From Candidatus Aminicenantota bacterium (GTDB taxonomy: Bacteria > Acidobacteriota > Aminicenantia > Aminicenantales > Aminicenantaceae): DNA of 64,000 nt. The position numbers and the translations under genes were made by a program. The stretch is taken from NCBI GenBank assembly GCA_020344415.1, contig CP070825.1, positions 1,534,591 to 1,598,590 of the forward strand. Direction: 5' to 3'. This document shows, in pieces, positions 1-9,405 of this stretch. Below the pieces are notes generated by a model, which saw only the letters and a list, made by a program, of their open reading frames with translations, ran no database searches and had not been told where the DNA came from. The stretch's first letter is position 1; each line of letters begins with the position of its first letter.

Positions 1-1
1 A

Positions 2-24
2 AACCCGGATTATTCATAAAAATA
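2..24. repeat. Partial copy of dispersed palindromic repeat
   Basis: The window opens with ACCCGGATTATTCATAAAA, matching one arm of the palindromic element found intact at 2649-2688, 31375-31419 and 46214-46285. The partner arm is either absent or lies before the window. It sits just upstream of the aconitase gene. Confidence 0.6.
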
Positions 25-41
25 ACTATGGAGAGGTCATA

Positions 42-2579
42 ATGCTGGAATCATATTTTAAGCATGAAGCTGAAAGGCAAACACAGGGGATCCCTCCCTT
101 GCCATTAAATCCAGAAGATGTCGGGGAGATTTGTGGACTACTGGAAAATCCACCCAAGGATAAAGAAGATCTACTCGTGAAACTCTTGAAAGAGCGAGTG
201 GCTCCAGGCGTTGATCCGGCGGCAAAGGTAAAAGCAGCTTGGTTGGAAAAGGCAGCCAAGGGCAAAATCTCTTCTCCTGTGCTGACTAAGTCAGAGGCTG
301 TCTTTCTCCTGGGTACAATGCTCGGAGGATATAACATAGAACCTTTGATAGAGCTTTTAGAGGATAGAGAACTAGCGTCTGAAGCTGTAAAGGCATTGAA
401 ACAGACGATTCTGATTTACAGTGCTTTTGTTAGGATCGTTGAAATGTCAAAAAGCAATCCTTATGCCAAAGAGGTGCTATCTTCGTGGGCCACTGGGGAT
501 TGGTTCCTCTCTAAGCCACAATTTCCTGAGAAGCATTCCCTCAAGATATTCAGAGTGGATGGAGAGGTGAATACTGACGATCTGTCTCCTGCAAAGCATG
601 CCTGGAGCAGGCCTGATATCCCTCTTCATGCCCTCTCTATGGGTGAGACGAGATTTCCCGGCGGAATTGAGACAATAAAAAAATTCCGAGATGAAGGGCA
701 TCAGGTGGCTTTTGTGGCGGATGTAGTAGGTGCTGGCTCCTCAAGAAAGTCTGCTACAAATTCCATGCTCTGGCATATCGGAGTGGATATTCCTTATGTG
801 CCCAATAAACGGCGAGGAGGAATTGTTATCGGTGGATTGATTGCTCCGATCTTCTTTAACACTGTAGAGGACTCAGGTGGGCTTCCAATAATATGTAATG
901 TAGAAAAGCTGAAAACAGGCGATATTATTATCGTGGATACAAAAGAGGAAACCATCATGAACGAATCAGGGGAGACGATGGCCTCTTTTAAGTTTCATCC
1001 TCCAACTCTCAAGGATGAATTCAGAACTGGAGGACGCTTGAATTTAATCATCGGCCGCTCACTGACAGCCAAAGCACGAAAAGCCCTTGATATACCAGAA
1101 GCAGATTTCTTCACCACCATAGAGAAGCCTTCCCCGAGGGAAGGGCAGGGGTATTCCCTGGCTCAAAAAATAGTCGGGAAAGCCTGTAGTATGGAAGGAG
1201 CGCTTCCGGGAACAGCATGCGAGCCGAAGATGACAACCGTTGGCTCACAAGATACTACGGGTCCGATGACTGCAGACGAGTTGAAAGAGCTTGCCTGTAT
1301 AGAATTTCAATCAGAGTTATTCATGCAGTCTTTCTGTCATACAGCCGCTTACCCCAAGCTCTCAGATGTCAAAATGCATAGATCTCTGGCTGAATTCATT
1401 ACCGAACGAAAAGGTGTGGCACTCAAACCAGGAGATGGGATTATTCATTCTTGGATAAATCGTTTCCTTGTTCCAGATGCCATGGGAACTGGTGGCGATT
1501 CTCATACGCGTTTCCCGCTCGGGCTCAGCTTTCCGGCAGGCTCAGGGCTTGTCGCTTTTGCAGGTGCCTTGGGCTTCATGCCTTTAGATATGCCAGAATC
1601 TGTCCTGGTTAAGTTTAAAGGAAAGCTAAATCCCGGGATCACTCTCAGAGATGTTGTGAATTCTATTCCCTATTTTGCCATCCAGGAAGGATTGTTAACA
1701 GTCTCAAAAGAGGGAAAAAGAAATATATTCAATGGCCGATTAATCGAGATGGAAGGGTTGCCGGACCTCACAGTTGAACAAGCGTTCGAGTTATCAAATG
1801 CAACAGCCGAACGTTCTGCTGCAGGAGGGACGATTGCGCTCAGCGAGGAGAGCGTAGCCGCCTATCTAACGAGCAATATCGCTTTAATGGAGAAAATGAT
1901 AGAGGATGGGTATAAGGATGCTGACACATTAAGAAGAAGGATCGATGCGTGCAGAGAATGGTTGGACACTCCAGTTCTTCTTAGGAGAGATGGGAATGCC
2001 GAGTATGCTTCCGTTCTCGAGATAAGCCTTCCGGATATCAAAGAACCGATTGTTGCCTGCCCGAATGATCCTGATGATGTAAATCTCCTCTCTGATGTTG
2101 CGGCTGATAAGATCGATGAGATATTCATCGGATCCTGTATGACAAACATTGGGCATTTCCGTGCAGCCGGAAAAGTTTTCGAAGGCGCTGGTTACTTAAA
2201 AACCCGGGTTTGGTTAACTCCACCAACCAAGATGGATAGGGCCCAGTTGATGAGGGAGGGTTACTTCACAATTTACGCCAGCGTTGGAGCGAGGACTGAG
2301 ATTCCTGGATGTTCTCTATGCATGGGAAATCAGGCGAGGGTGCGGCCTGAGACTACGATTATTTCAACCTCTACACGAAATTTTGATAACCGAATTGGAG
2401 ATGATACACGCGTTTATCTAGGTTCGGCTGAGCTTGCAGCAATAGCAGCTTTAGAAGGTAAACTTCCTACTCCAGAAGAATACTTCTCTGTGTTTAAAGA
2501 AAAGATCATTCCGAATGAGCAGGAGATTTACCGATACTTCCAGTTTGATGAAATGGAGGCCCTATCTCTGGAGTACTGA
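42..2579 (+). CDS. acnB: Aconitate hydratase B
   Basis: An 845-residue protein of AcnB type, close to the usual length of about 865. It interconverts citrate and isocitrate in the cytoplasmic TCA cycle. The N-terminal 160 residues match the AcnB helical domain; the swivel domain (about 165-380) comes before the catalytic core, which is the AcnB order. The [4Fe-4S] ligands are visible as C699 in GSCMTN and C757/C760 in GCSLCMG, spaced as in the known enzyme. The ATG follows a GGAGAGG-like ribosome site. The gene heads a plus-strand series including methylmalonyl-CoA mutase, which feeds succinyl-CoA to the same cycle. Confidence 0.95.
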   Translation: MLESYFKHEAERQTQGIPPLPLNPEDVGEICGLLENPPKDKEDLLVKLLKERVAPGVDPAAKVKAAWLEKAAKGKISSPVLTKSEAVFLLGTMLGGYNIEPLIELLEDRELASEAVKALKQTILIYSAFVRIVEMSKSNPYAKEVLSSWATGDWFLSKPQFPEKHSLKIFRVDGEVNTDDLSPAKHAWSRPDIPLHALSMGETRFPGGIETIKKFRDEGHQVAFVADVVGAGSSRKSATNSMLWHIGVDIPYVPNKRRGGIVIGGLIAPIFFNTVEDSGGLPIICNVEKLKTGDIIIVDTKEETIMNESGETMASFKFHPPTLKDEFRTGGRLNLIIGRSLTAKARKALDIPEADFFTTIEKPSPREGQGYSLAQKIVGKACSMEGALPGTACEPKMTTVGSQDTTGPMTADELKELACIEFQSELFMQSFCHTAAYPKLSDVKMHRSLAEFITERKGVALKPGDGIIHSWINRFLVPDAMGTGGDSHTRFPLGLSFPAGSGLVAFAGALGFMPLDMPESVLVKFKGKLNPGITLRDVVNSIPYFAIQEGLLTVSKEGKRNIFNGRLIEMEGLPDLTVEQAFELSNATAERSAAGGTIALSEESVAAYLTSNIALMEKMIEDGYKDADTLRRRIDACREWLDTPVLLRRDGNAEYASVLEISLPDIKEPIVACPNDPDDVNLLSDVAADKIDEIFIGSCMTNIGHFRAAGKVFEGAGYLKTRVWLTPPTKMDRAQLMREGYFTIYASVGARTEIPGCSLCMGNQARVRPETTIISTSTRNFDNRIGDDTRVYLGSAELAAIAALEGKLPTPEEYFSVFKEKIIPNEQEIYRYFQFDEMEALSLEY

Positions 2580-2599
2580 GAGAGATTGAGATCAGCAGA

Positions 2600-2624
2600 C
2601 TCTATTCAATCGCTTGCAGTGACA
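2600..2624. repeat. Short dispersed repeat (CTCTxTTCAATCGCT type)
   Basis: This 25-base stretch matches 42569-42593 at most positions, and its reverse complement resembles the start of the element at 37144. The form is like the widespread bacterial repeat beginning TCATTGCGAGCGAA. No coding role is seen. Confidence 0.4.
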
Positions 2625-2648
2625 TTTTAAAGGGTAATCTATAATTAT

Positions 2649-2688
2649 CCTGAATTATTCATAAGAAAAGAATCATGAATAATCCAGG
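2649..2688. repeat. Dispersed palindromic repeat, complete copy
   Basis: Arms CCTGAATTATTCAT (2649-2662) and ATGAATAATCCAGG (2675-2688) are inverted with one mismatch around a 12-base loop. Transcribed, this makes a long AT-rich hairpin between acnB and the SDR gene. The same arms recur at five other intergenic sites. Confidence 0.8.
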
Positions 2689-2717
2689 CTATATAATGAT
2701 AACATTGAGGAGGAGGA

Positions 2718-3476
2718 ATGATTAGCTTAGAGGGAAGGAAGGCTTTAATAACCGGTGGTTCAAGAGGGATAGGCAAGGCGACATCCCTCTTGTTTGCCAG
2801 AGCCGGTAGCGATGTTGCGATAAATTATCTTAGCCAAAGGCAGGCGGCAGAAGAGGTAAAAGAAGGGATTTCCAACCTTGATCAAGAATGTATGGTTTTT
2901 AAAGCAGATATCTCCCAAAAAAGCGATGTCATACTTATGGTCGAAAAAATCTTAGAAAGATGGGATGGCATAGATATTCTAGTTAACAATGCTGGGATAT
3001 GGACATATGGTGAGATGGGCGATATGTCTGAGGAGATCTGGGCTGAGACAATGAGGATAAACCTAGATGGAGTCTTCCATGCTTGCAGTGCAGTCGTTCC
3101 TAGCATGAAAGAGAAAAAGAAAGGATGGATTATCAATGTGTCTTCCACAGCGGCAGTGAGAGGAGAAGCATTCCATTCTCATTATGCAGCCAGCAAAGGG
3201 GCTCTCGTTTCTTTGACAAAATCTCTTGCAGTCGAGTTGGCTCCTTTCGGTATCCGAGTCAACTGCGTTGCTCCTGGTTGGGTGGATACAGATATGTGTG
3301 CTGAAGTATTTAAAAATGCGGATTTTCGGAGAGGAGTTCAAGAGTCCATCCCTCTAGGACGAATTCCTCCACCAGAAGATGTTGCAGGGCCAATTCTTTT
3401 TCTGGCATCCGACCTTGCTCGGCATATAACTGGTGAAGTCTTAAATGTGAATGGAGGCTCAGTGCTCTGCAGTTGA
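2718..3476 (+). CDS. SDR-family oxidoreductase, 3-oxoacyl-ACP reductase-like
   Basis: A 252-residue classical short-chain dehydrogenase, probably cytoplasmic and NADP(H)-dependent. It shows the Rossmann motif TGGSRGIG near residue 12, NNAG near residue 90, and the catalytic Y156-xxx-K160 in HYAASK with the preceding serine in NVSST. The C-terminus (ITGEVLNVNGG) is typical of FabG-like enzymes. The ATG is preceded by a strong GAGGAGGA site. No other fatty-acid synthesis gene is adjacent, so the true substrate is unknown; a FabG paralogue in acyl-CoA metabolism is plausible beside the mutase genes. Confidence 0.85.
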   Translation: MISLEGRKALITGGSRGIGKATSLLFARAGSDVAINYLSQRQAAEEVKEGISNLDQECMVFKADISQKSDVILMVEKILERWDGIDILVNNAGIWTYGEMGDMSEEIWAETMRINLDGVFHACSAVVPSMKEKKKGWIINVSSTAAVRGEAFHSHYAASKGALVSLTKSLAVELAPFGIRVNCVAPGWVDTDMCAEVFKNADFRRGVQESIPLGRIPPPEDVAGPILFLASDLARHITGEVLNVNGGSVLCS

Positions 3477-3547
3477 TCCCACAAACAGCTTGCCAATTTC
3501 TTGTAATTTTGATAATTTTTTAACGAGTATCCTGATAGGAGGCCTTG

Positions 3548-3808
3548 ATGGAGGAAGAAATCGGAAGGATTACCCACTTTTTTTCGAAAATAAGCGTGGG
3601 TGTTTTGGAGTTAACCAAGGGAGAGCTTCATGTTGGCGATACGATTCACTTCAAAGGTCACACCACAGATTTTTATCAGAAAGTTGAGTCAATGCAGGTA
3701 GAGCATAATGCTGTGGAATCTGCCAAACCGGGAGAGCCGGTGGGGCTTAAGGTTGAAAGCCCGGTAAGAGAAAACGACATCGTTTTTAAAGTTACAGAGG
3801 ATCAATAG
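3548..3808 (+). CDS. EF-Tu domain 2-like small protein
   Basis: An 86-residue protein resembling the beta-barrel domain 2 of translation GTPases, without any GTPase domain. The pattern GELHVGDTIHFKGHTTDF followed by a V-E-S-M-Q segment is characteristic of stand-alone 'translation elongation factor-like' proteins. I chose ATG 3548 over TTG 3545 because AGGAGG at 3538-3543 is then well spaced. It lies between the SDR and mutase genes, transcribed with them. The molecular role of these stand-alone barrels is not established. Confidence 0.75.
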   Translation: MEEEIGRITHFFSKISVGVLELTKGELHVGDTIHFKGHTTDFYQKVESMQVEHNAVESAKPGEPVGLKVESPVRENDIVFKVTEDQ

Positions 3809-3877
3809 AATCGCAGAAGAGTCAAAGACTTTCTACTCCCAACAATCAAATCGTATTAAGAATAGAGGGAGGATCAT

Positions 3878-5551
3878 TTGAAAAAGAAGTCATCATCCCA
3901 GCAGGAATTGAAAGAATTGTATAACCGCTGGAAGAAAGAAGAATACGACAAAGTATGCTCAAATGAGAGCGAAAATGAGCATACCACGGTTTCGGGGAAA
4001 AAAATAAAAGAGCTTTATACTCCTCTCGATATTCCTGATTTTGATTACAAAAAAAACCTATCTTTTCCTGGAGAATATCCTTATACAAGAGGAATTCATC
4101 CGACCATGTATCGTGGACGTTTGTGGACAATGCGGCAGTTTTCTGGATTCGGCACAGCTGAAGACACGAACAATAGATATAAATATCTTCTTTCCCATGG
4201 CCAAACTGGCTTGAGCGTTGCTTTTCATCTTCCTACTTTGATGGGAATTGACTCTGACCATCCATTGGCACAAGGGGAAATAGGAAAATGCGGCGTGGCG
4301 ATTGATTCTCTGGCCGACATGGAGGTTCTTTTTGATGGAATTCCTTTGGATAAAATTTCAACTTCTATGACAATAAATCCTCCTGCTGCAATTCTATGGG
4401 CGATGTATATCGCTGTGGCCGAAAAACAGGGAGTTTCCCCCAAAATTATATCCGGAACAATCCAAAACGATATTCTTAAAGAATACATAGCTCAGAAGAC
4501 TTTTATTTTTCCTCCTAAACCATCCATGAAGTTGATTGTTGATACTTTTGAATATGGAACCAAAGAAGTCCCGAGGTGGAACACCATTTCTATATCTGGC
4601 TACCATATAAGAGAAGCCGGGTCGACAGCTGTCCAGGAGCTCGCTTTTACCTTGAGGGATGGGATTGAATATGTTGAGTGGGCATTGGAGAGAGGTCTTG
4701 AAGTTGATGATTTTGCTCCCCGCCTTTCTTTCTTTTTTAATGCGCATAATGATTTTTTTGAGGAGGTTGCTAAGTTCAGAGCTGCGAGAAAGATTTGGGC
4801 AGAAGTTATGACAGATAGGTTTGAAGCAAAGAACCCAAGATCCTGGTGGCTTAGGTTTCACACTCAGACCTCAGGAGTCTCGCTCATGGCTCAACAGCCG
4901 CAGAACAATGTCATTAGAGTTGCCATCCAAGCTTTGGCAGCGATCATGGGTGGGAGTCAATCTCTTCATACGAATTCTCTAGATGAAACATATGCCTTGC
5001 CCTCTGAGGAAGCTGTCACTATTGCATTGCGAACGCAGCAAATAATTGCTCATGAAAGCGGAGTAGCCAACTGCATCGATCCTCTTGGCGGTTCCTATTT
5101 TGTGGAAAAACTAACAGATGAAATGGAGAAAGAGACCAGGGGCTACATTAAGAAAATAGATGAAATGGGAGGTATGGTCAGGGCTATAGAATTAGGGTTT
5201 CCACAAAAGGAAATCTCTGATAGTGCCTATTGGTATCAGAAGGCTGTGGAAAAAAAGGAGAAGATCATTGTAGGAGTCAACGCCTTTGAGATGGAGCATG
5301 AGCCTATTTCTATCCTGGAAATCGATGAGGCTGTTGCTAGACAACACTTGGCCCGCTTGAAAAAGGTCAGGAAAAACAGGAATAGCAGTCAGGTCAAAGA
5401 AAGGTTACTCGATCTTAAAAAGGCAGCCGAAGATGATCAAAATTTGATGCCTTTTATTCTGGATTGTGTCAAGAGCTATGCAACCCTGGGAGAGATTATC
5501 GATTCTCTAAAGGAGGTTTATGGGGAATACCGGGAACCCTCTACCTATTAG
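3878..5551 (+). CDS. Methylmalonyl-CoA mutase, large (catalytic) subunit
   Basis: A 557-residue acyl-CoA mutase catalytic chain without a fused B12 domain. It isomerises (R)-methylmalonyl-CoA and succinyl-CoA with adenosylcobalamin. The family signature is clear around residues 330-390: TQTSG, then [17 protein letters not shown] and [11 protein letters not shown]. The C-terminal TIM-barrel end ([10 protein letters not shown]) is complete. The start is TTG after GGGAGGATCA. The separate B12-binding subunit is encoded about 100 bases downstream. Isobutyryl- or ethylmalonyl-CoA mutase cannot be excluded without phylogeny. MeaB and the epimerase are not in the window. Confidence 0.9.
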   Translation: MKKKSSSQQELKELYNRWKKEEYDKVCSNESENEHTTVSGKKIKELYTPLDIPDFDYKKNLSFPGEYPYTRGIHPTMYRGRLWTMRQFSGFGTAEDTNNRYKYLLSHGQTGLSVAFHLPTLMGIDSDHPLAQGEIGKCGVAIDSLADMEVLFDGIPLDKISTSMTINPPAAILWAMYIAVAEKQGVSPKIISGTIQNDILKEYIAQKTFIFPPKPSMKLIVDTFEYGTKEVPRWNTISISGYHIREAGSTAVQELAFTLRDGIEYVEWALERGLEVDDFAPRLSFFFNAHNDFFEEVAKFRAARKIWAEVMTDRFEAKNPRSWWLRFHTQTSGVSLMAQQPQNNVIRVAIQALAAIMGGSQSLHTNSLDETYALPSEEAVTIALRTQQIIAHESGVANCIDPLGGSYFVEKLTDEMEKETRGYIKKIDEMGGMVRAIELGFPQKEISDSAYWYQKAVEKKEKIIVGVNAFEMEHEPISILEIDEAVARQHLARLKKVRKNRNSSQVKERLLDLKKAAEDDQNLMPFILDCVKSYATLGEIIDSLKEVYGEYREPSTY

Positions 5552-5608
5552 AAATGAAGCGAGAAGGTGTGGAAGCCGGAAGACTTAGGATAGAAGGAAA
5601 AAATGTCT

Positions 5609-5630
5609 AATGCTTATCGCATTTTTTTTT
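5609..5630 (+). terminator. Weak hairpin with T-run between the mutase genes
   Basis: AATGC (5609-5613) and GCATT (5619-5623) flank a five-base loop and run into a T tract. The stem is short, so at most it would lower expression of the B12 subunit relative to the large subunit. Confidence 0.3.
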
Positions 5631-5660
5631 CATTGCTAGCATCGATTCGTGGAGGATAGC

Positions 5661-6077
5661 ATGGCAGAAAAGAAAATTAGAGTCTTGGTGGCAAAGCCTG
5701 GTCTTGATGGGCATGACAGAGGAGCTAAAGTGGTGTGTCGATCTTTAAGAGACGCTGGCTTTGAGGTGATATACACCGGATTAAGACGGACTCCTGAGGA
5801 AATAGTGAGTGCAGCCATTCAGGAGGATGTGGATGTCGTAGGTTTGAGTATACTTTCAGGTGCCCATAATGTTCTTTTCCCCAAAATCATCGATCTCCTC
5901 AAAGAAAAGGAAGCAGGTGATATTGCTGTAATAGCAGGAGGAATCATTCCAGAGAAGGATATTCCCGGATTGGAAAAGATTGGAATATCAATGATTTTTT
6001 TGCAGTGTAGTTCTACCCAGGATATTGTCAAATGGATTGAAGAAAATGTGGGAAAAGGATTACCAGAGAGCAAATAA
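5661..6077 (+). CDS. Methylmalonyl-CoA mutase, B12-binding subunit
   Basis: A 138-residue cobalamin-binding Rossmann protein that pairs with the upstream 557-residue chain to form a split mutase. The base-off/His-on motif DxHxxG is seen as D16-G-H18-D-R-G21, followed by GLSILSGAH and the AGGII loop. ATG 5661 is preferred over an in-frame GTG at 5649 because GGAGG (5651-5655) lies between them at correct spacing. The two-gene arrangement is known from many archaea and some bacteria. Confidence 0.9.
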   Translation: MAEKKIRVLVAKPGLDGHDRGAKVVCRSLRDAGFEVIYTGLRRTPEEIVSAAIQEDVDVVGLSILSGAHNVLFPKIIDLLKEKEAGDIAVIAGGIIPEKDIPGLEKIGISMIFLQCSSTQDIVKWIEENVGKGLPESK

Positions 6078-6082
6078 ATAAC

Positions 6083-6110
6083 TTGACATATAATTTTTAT
6101 TATTTATCAT
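6083..6110 (+). promoter_or_regulatory. Sigma70-type promoter for the M23 peptidase
   Basis: TTGACA at 6083-6088 and TATCAT at 6105-6110 are separated by 16 bases, 18 bases before the ATG. The promoter uncouples the peptidase gene from the mutase genes. Confidence 0.6.
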
Positions 6111-6127
6111 AATCAGAGAAAAGGTCA

Positions 6128-7024
6128 ATGGCAAAGAAGTACTTATCTTTAATCGTCTGCCCTCATTATAGAGGGAAACATAGAACTCTCACTCTGTCAA
6201 AAAAGGCATTAAGAACAGTAGTAAGTCTCACAGTTTTTGTGTTCTTCCTCCTGGGGGTTTTCTTGGTTGATTATTTCACTGTAAACGTTACCCGCCAAAA
6301 GTACAGAGAACTTCTTGAAGAGAATATAAGGTACAAGGATAAAATTGCCCAACAGAAGGAGTCCATAAAAGAATTCAAAGACACTATCGAATACTTTGAA
6401 AACTACGCCAAGAAGCTCAATGTGATGGCTGGTCTCAAATCGCCGGAAGTTCTGAAAGAAGTCGGTTTGGGAGGAGGAAGCCAGAATAACAGTCAACAGA
6501 TGAATCCGATAGAATCCTCTCAATCCTTCACTTTAAAAGATATAAAGAGAATCAGTGAAAAGGCAGAAGGGATCGAAAGAAATCTGAGCCAACTGGTGGT
6601 CTTTTTTGAGAATGAGAAAGCCATTCTTGCCTCTACTCCTACCATCTGGCCAACAAAGGGATATCTAGCTTCTCATTTTGGCTGGAGAGACGATCCTTTT
6701 ACAGGGAAGAGGGCCTTCCACAGAGGATACGATATCGTTACTCATTTTGGAAATCCTGTTGTGGCAACTGCAGATGGAGTCATTATCCGATGCAGGGAAG
6801 ATAAGATTGGAGGAAAGTCAGTAGTCATTAGTCATAGGGGAGGATACACGACGCGCTATCTTCACCTGAGTAAGTGGTTAGTTAAGCCTGGTCAGAAAGT
6901 TAAAAGAGGGGATACAATCGGACTAGTCGGGAGCACAGGAAAATCTAGAGGGCCTCATGTACACTATGAGGTTCATGTTAATGGGAGACCCGTTAATCCC
7001 TATAGATATATTCTAGAAGAATAG
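6128..7024 (+). CDS. M23-family (LytM) peptidase, membrane-anchored
   Basis: A 298-residue protein with one N-terminal membrane segment (about 28-50), a coiled-coil stretch (about 55-105) and a C-terminal LytM domain. Zinc and catalytic residues are visible as H198-xxx-D202 in HRGYD and H277-V-H279. Such proteins cut peptidoglycan cross-bridges or activate amidases in the periplasm. The residues look intact, so it is probably an active endopeptidase rather than a degenerate EnvC-like regulator. It has its own promoter. Confidence 0.88.
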   Translation: MAKKYLSLIVCPHYRGKHRTLTLSKKALRTVVSLTVFVFFLLGVFLVDYFTVNVTRQKYRELLEENIRYKDKIAQQKESIKEFKDTIEYFENYAKKLNVMAGLKSPEVLKEVGLGGGSQNNSQQMNPIESSQSFTLKDIKRISEKAEGIERNLSQLVVFFENEKAILASTPTIWPTKGYLASHFGWRDDPFTGKRAFHRGYDIVTHFGNPVVATADGVIIRCREDKIGGKSVVISHRGGYTTRYLHLSKWLVKPGQKVKRGDTIGLVGSTGKSRGPHVHYEVHVNGRPVNPYRYILEE

Positions 7025-7050
7025 AGCCTTTCTAAATCTACTTTCTTTGC

Positions 7051-7983
7051 TTATCCAAATTTATCCCCTGGTTTGATTTTTGCCCCAAGAGAGAAGACGT
7101 AGGCATCCATTTTCTTTCTGTTCTCAGGCTGAAGACTCTCTATAAGAAACACACTTCCCTCTCCACAACAGACCTCAATACCCTCTTTTTTTATGCCTAA
7201 GATTTCGCCATGAGAGGAGGATTCAATTTTGCTTTCTGTCTTTCTGCCGTTGTGAATTTTAACCCGTTTTTCTCCAAGGAAAGCATATGCTGAGGGCCAG
7301 GGAGTGAATGATCTCACTTGCCTTTCTATATAGAGGGCATCCTTTGTCCAGGCAATTCTTCCATCTTCCTTTTTTATTAGAGGAGCATAAGTGGCAATGG
7401 AATGATCCTGTTTGCGCGGGGCAATTTCGTCGATCTTGGCTATTGTATCAATCAACAGCTCTGCTCCTTTTTGTGCTAGGCGAGTTTCAAGTTCTGCGGC
7501 GTCCTCGTGAGGAAGAATCTCGAATTCTTCTTGTGTGAGAATATCTCCTTCATCCATCTTTTCGTTGAGTTCAAAAATAGTTATCCCTGTTTTTGTTTCT
7601 CCGTTGAGGATAGCCCACTGGACCGGGGAAGCTCCTCTGTACTTCGGAAGGAAAGAGAAATGCACATTTACAGAATTATATTTAGGAACATAGATGATCG
7701 AGGATGGAATAATCTGGCCATAGGCTACAACAACATTGAGATCAGGTTGAATCTTCTCAATTTTTTCCAGAGCCCCAGTATCTTTTCTGATTTTTTCGGA
7801 TTGGTAGATCGGAATATTCATGTCTAGAGCGAGTTTCTTAATAGGAGGGGGGGAAACTTTTTTCCCTCTTCCGACTGGCTTATCAGGTTGAGTTATGACG
7901 AGCTCGATACTATGACCAGCTTCTCGGAGTTTTTTCAGAGAAGGAAGGGCCGATGTAGGGCTGCCGAAAAAAACGATTCTCAT
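7051..7983 (-). CDS. fmt: Methionyl-tRNA formyltransferase
   Basis: A 310-residue enzyme of normal length that formylates initiator Met-tRNA using 10-formyl-THF. It shows VFFGSPT at the N-terminus, the HFSFLPKYRGASPVQWAI active-site block and MDEGD, then the smaller C-terminal OB-like domain. Its start overlaps the stop of def by 4 bases (ATGA), indicating a translationally coupled def-fmt operon, as is common. Confidence 0.95.
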   Translation of the reverse strand: MRIVFFGSPTSALPSLKKLREAGHSIELVITQPDKPVGRGKKVSPPPIKKLALDMNIPIYQSEKIRKDTGALEKIEKIQPDLNVVVAYGQIIPSSIIYVPKYNSVNVHFSFLPKYRGASPVQWAILNGETKTGITIFELNEKMDEGDILTQEEFEILPHEDAAELETRLAQKGAELLIDTIAKIDEIAPRKQDHSIATYAPLIKKEDGRIAWTKDALYIERQVRSFTPWPSAYAFLGEKRVKIHNGRKTESKIESSSHGEILGIKKEGIEVCCGEGSVFLIESLQPENRKKMDAYVFSLGAKIKPGDKFG

Positions 7984-8495
7984 GAAATCTTGCCCGCTTG
8001 GATGCGCTTTTTCAATTTTTTTCGGATGAGACCTTTCTTGAGTGGAGAGAGTCGATCGATGAATAGTGTGCCATTTACATGATCAATCTCATGGCAAAAA
8101 GCTCTTGCTAAGAGGCCTTCGGCCTCTATAATTTTTTCGTCTCCCTTTGGATCTATCCCTTTGATAACAATGCGAGCAGGTCTCAGTACTTTTTCCTGAA
8201 TATCAGGTATAGACAGACAGCCTTCCTCTAATAAGACTTCTCCTTCCTTGTTGATTATTTCAGGATTGGCCAGTATAATCGAATTTTTGTTGTTCTCCCC
8301 CCTGGAAAGGTCAACCGTTATGAGTTGGATACTTCGGCCTACTTGAGGAGCTGCGAGGCCTAGGCCAGGTGCAGCGTACATTGTCTGGAGCATGCGTTGG
8401 GCGAATTCTTCAATTTCTTCTGTTATTTTTTTTATCTTTTCTGCTTTTTTGATAAGGATTGGATCTCCGTATTTTACAATTTCAAGGATGGACAT
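7980..8495 (-). CDS. def: Peptide deformylase
   Basis: A 171-residue metalloenzyme that removes the N-formyl group from nascent proteins. All three motifs are present: GLAAPQVG, EEGCLSIPD (metal-binding Cys) and HEIDH in the CHEIDHVNG block. It is the first gene of a def-fmt pair whose enzymes act at opposite ends of the formyl-methionine cycle. Confidence 0.95.
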   Translation of the reverse strand: MSILEIVKYGDPILIKKAEKIKKITEEIEEFAQRMLQTMYAAPGLGLAAPQVGRSIQLITVDLSRGENNKNSIILANPEIINKEGEVLLEEGCLSIPDIQEKVLRPARIVIKGIDPKGDEKIIEAEGLLARAFCHEIDHVNGTLFIDRLSPLKKGLIRKKLKKRIQAGKIS

Positions 8496-8523
8496 TTTTC
8501 AGCTCTTCTGTTTTTAACTATTT

Positions 8524-8553
8524 ATTTTAATGGAATTCTCCCTTTTTTGTAAA
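8524..8553 (-). promoter_or_regulatory. Promoter for def-fmt
   Basis: On the minus strand TTTACA (8548-8553) and TAAAAT (8524-8529) are 18 bases apart, upstream of def. Confidence 0.5.
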
Positions 8554-8587
8554 GCTGATATGAGAAATAGTGAGCCTCTCTATTTGC

Positions 8588-8693
8588 GTGACAGTTTCAA
8601 AAGCAGTCAAGCAAGCTGATGAGGAAGTCATCCAGAGGCGAGCGGGCATGGTTACCAGAAGAGGAGAGGGAGCCGAGGACCCAAGAAAAAGGG
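8588..8693. repeat. Dispersed ~105-bp repeat, copy A
   Basis: Beginning GACAGTTTCAAAAGCAG and ending AAGAAAAAGGGG, this stretch closely matches the long arm at 51246-51340 over about 90 bases. It contains a GATGA/TCATC hairpin. Its first 25 bases also match the reverse complement of 51399-51424. The element abuts the subtilase remnant, and read through in frame it gives a false N-terminus to that ORF. Confidence 0.7.
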
Positions 8694-9020
8694 GCAGACG
8701 TCATGAGCCTGAGTTTAGCTCTCGACTCGGATTACCCTGAAATTTTAGAAGCTTCAAAATACTGCTGGAAGCGGAATATTTCCATTATCTCTGCGGTTGC
8801 CGGAACCGCAGCTCTTGTTCTTTCCGCTTTTGAGCGAGCAAAAATGCAGACGCTCAAAGAGAAGCCTGGCTCTCTGGTTAAAGCTGTGCGCTCTATTCTA
8901 AGAAGAGCGTCCTCCAATAAAAAATTGGGATATGAGGCACCCGATCCCGCTTCTGGATTTGGACTCCTTGATACATTCCGGGCTTTCAGACTTGCAAAAG
9001 GCCTAAAGACTGAAGAATAA
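8694..9020 (+). pseudogene. Subtilase (S8 peptidase) remnant with internal deletion
   Basis: The frame is open from ATG 8619, but its first 25 codons lie in the dispersed repeat. From 8694 the sequence aligns by eye with the intact S8 peptidase at 46286-47641. ADVMSLSL and NISIISAVAG correspond to the segment ending at that enzyme's oxyanion Asn (N314); this is followed directly by GTAALVLSA, matching the helix after the catalytic Ser, and later GFGLLDTFRA, the family's C-terminal motif. The catalytic Asp and His blocks, the oxyanion Asn and the Ser are all missing, and about 75 codons are deleted internally. It cannot be a working protease. Confidence 0.7.
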
Positions 9021-9022
9021 TC

Positions 9023-9376
9023 TCATTTATATTTGATGAGCCGGTTTCTCTCCAGATTCTGCAGAAAGAGAGCCAGCCGATCGTAAAGAGGTTCTATTTT
9101 TTCTCCAAATCTATCTTTCATGCGTTCTGCCAGTTTTTCCACTGTAAGGGTCCCATCACAGAGCTCCCATAAGGCGCTTCCTACATCATCCAGCTTGATC
9201 TTATAGTAAGGTTTTTTTAATCGGGGGAGGACATGCTTAACCAACAAAGGATTTTTAAATTTCGGCTTAAGCAGGACAATTAGACCATCTTCTTCTTTTT
9301 TCCAATCTATGTTTCGAACTGGAATGAGGTCGAGAAGATTGATTTGTCTTCTCTTATTCTTCTCGTTTTTCACCAC
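9023..9376 (-). CDS. PqqD-like peptide-chaperone family protein
   Basis: A 117-residue protein with a PqqD-type winged-helix fold. The diagnostic segment is ALWELCDGTLTVEKLAERM followed by a C-terminal helix ending RNRLIKYK. PqqD-like proteins usually present a precursor peptide to a radical SAM enzyme, but no maturase or precursor is nearby. It starts 30 bases after the OPT transporter stop, so the two may be cotranscribed. The function here is unknown. Confidence 0.7.
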   Translation of the reverse strand: MVKNEKNKRRQINLLDLIPVRNIDWKKEEDGLIVLLKPKFKNPLLVKHVLPRLKKPYYKIKLDDVGSALWELCDGTLTVEKLAERMKDRFGEKIEPLYDRLALFLQNLERNRLIKYK

Positions 9377-9405
9377 TCAAAGCTGATGACTTTATGGCCT
9401 AGGTT

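Noticed and set aside
8604-8625. CTGATGAGGAAGTC in the repeat suggested a hammerhead ribozyme core (CUGAUGA).
   Set aside because: The required GAAA and cleavage-site elements with flanking stems could not be found in either copy.
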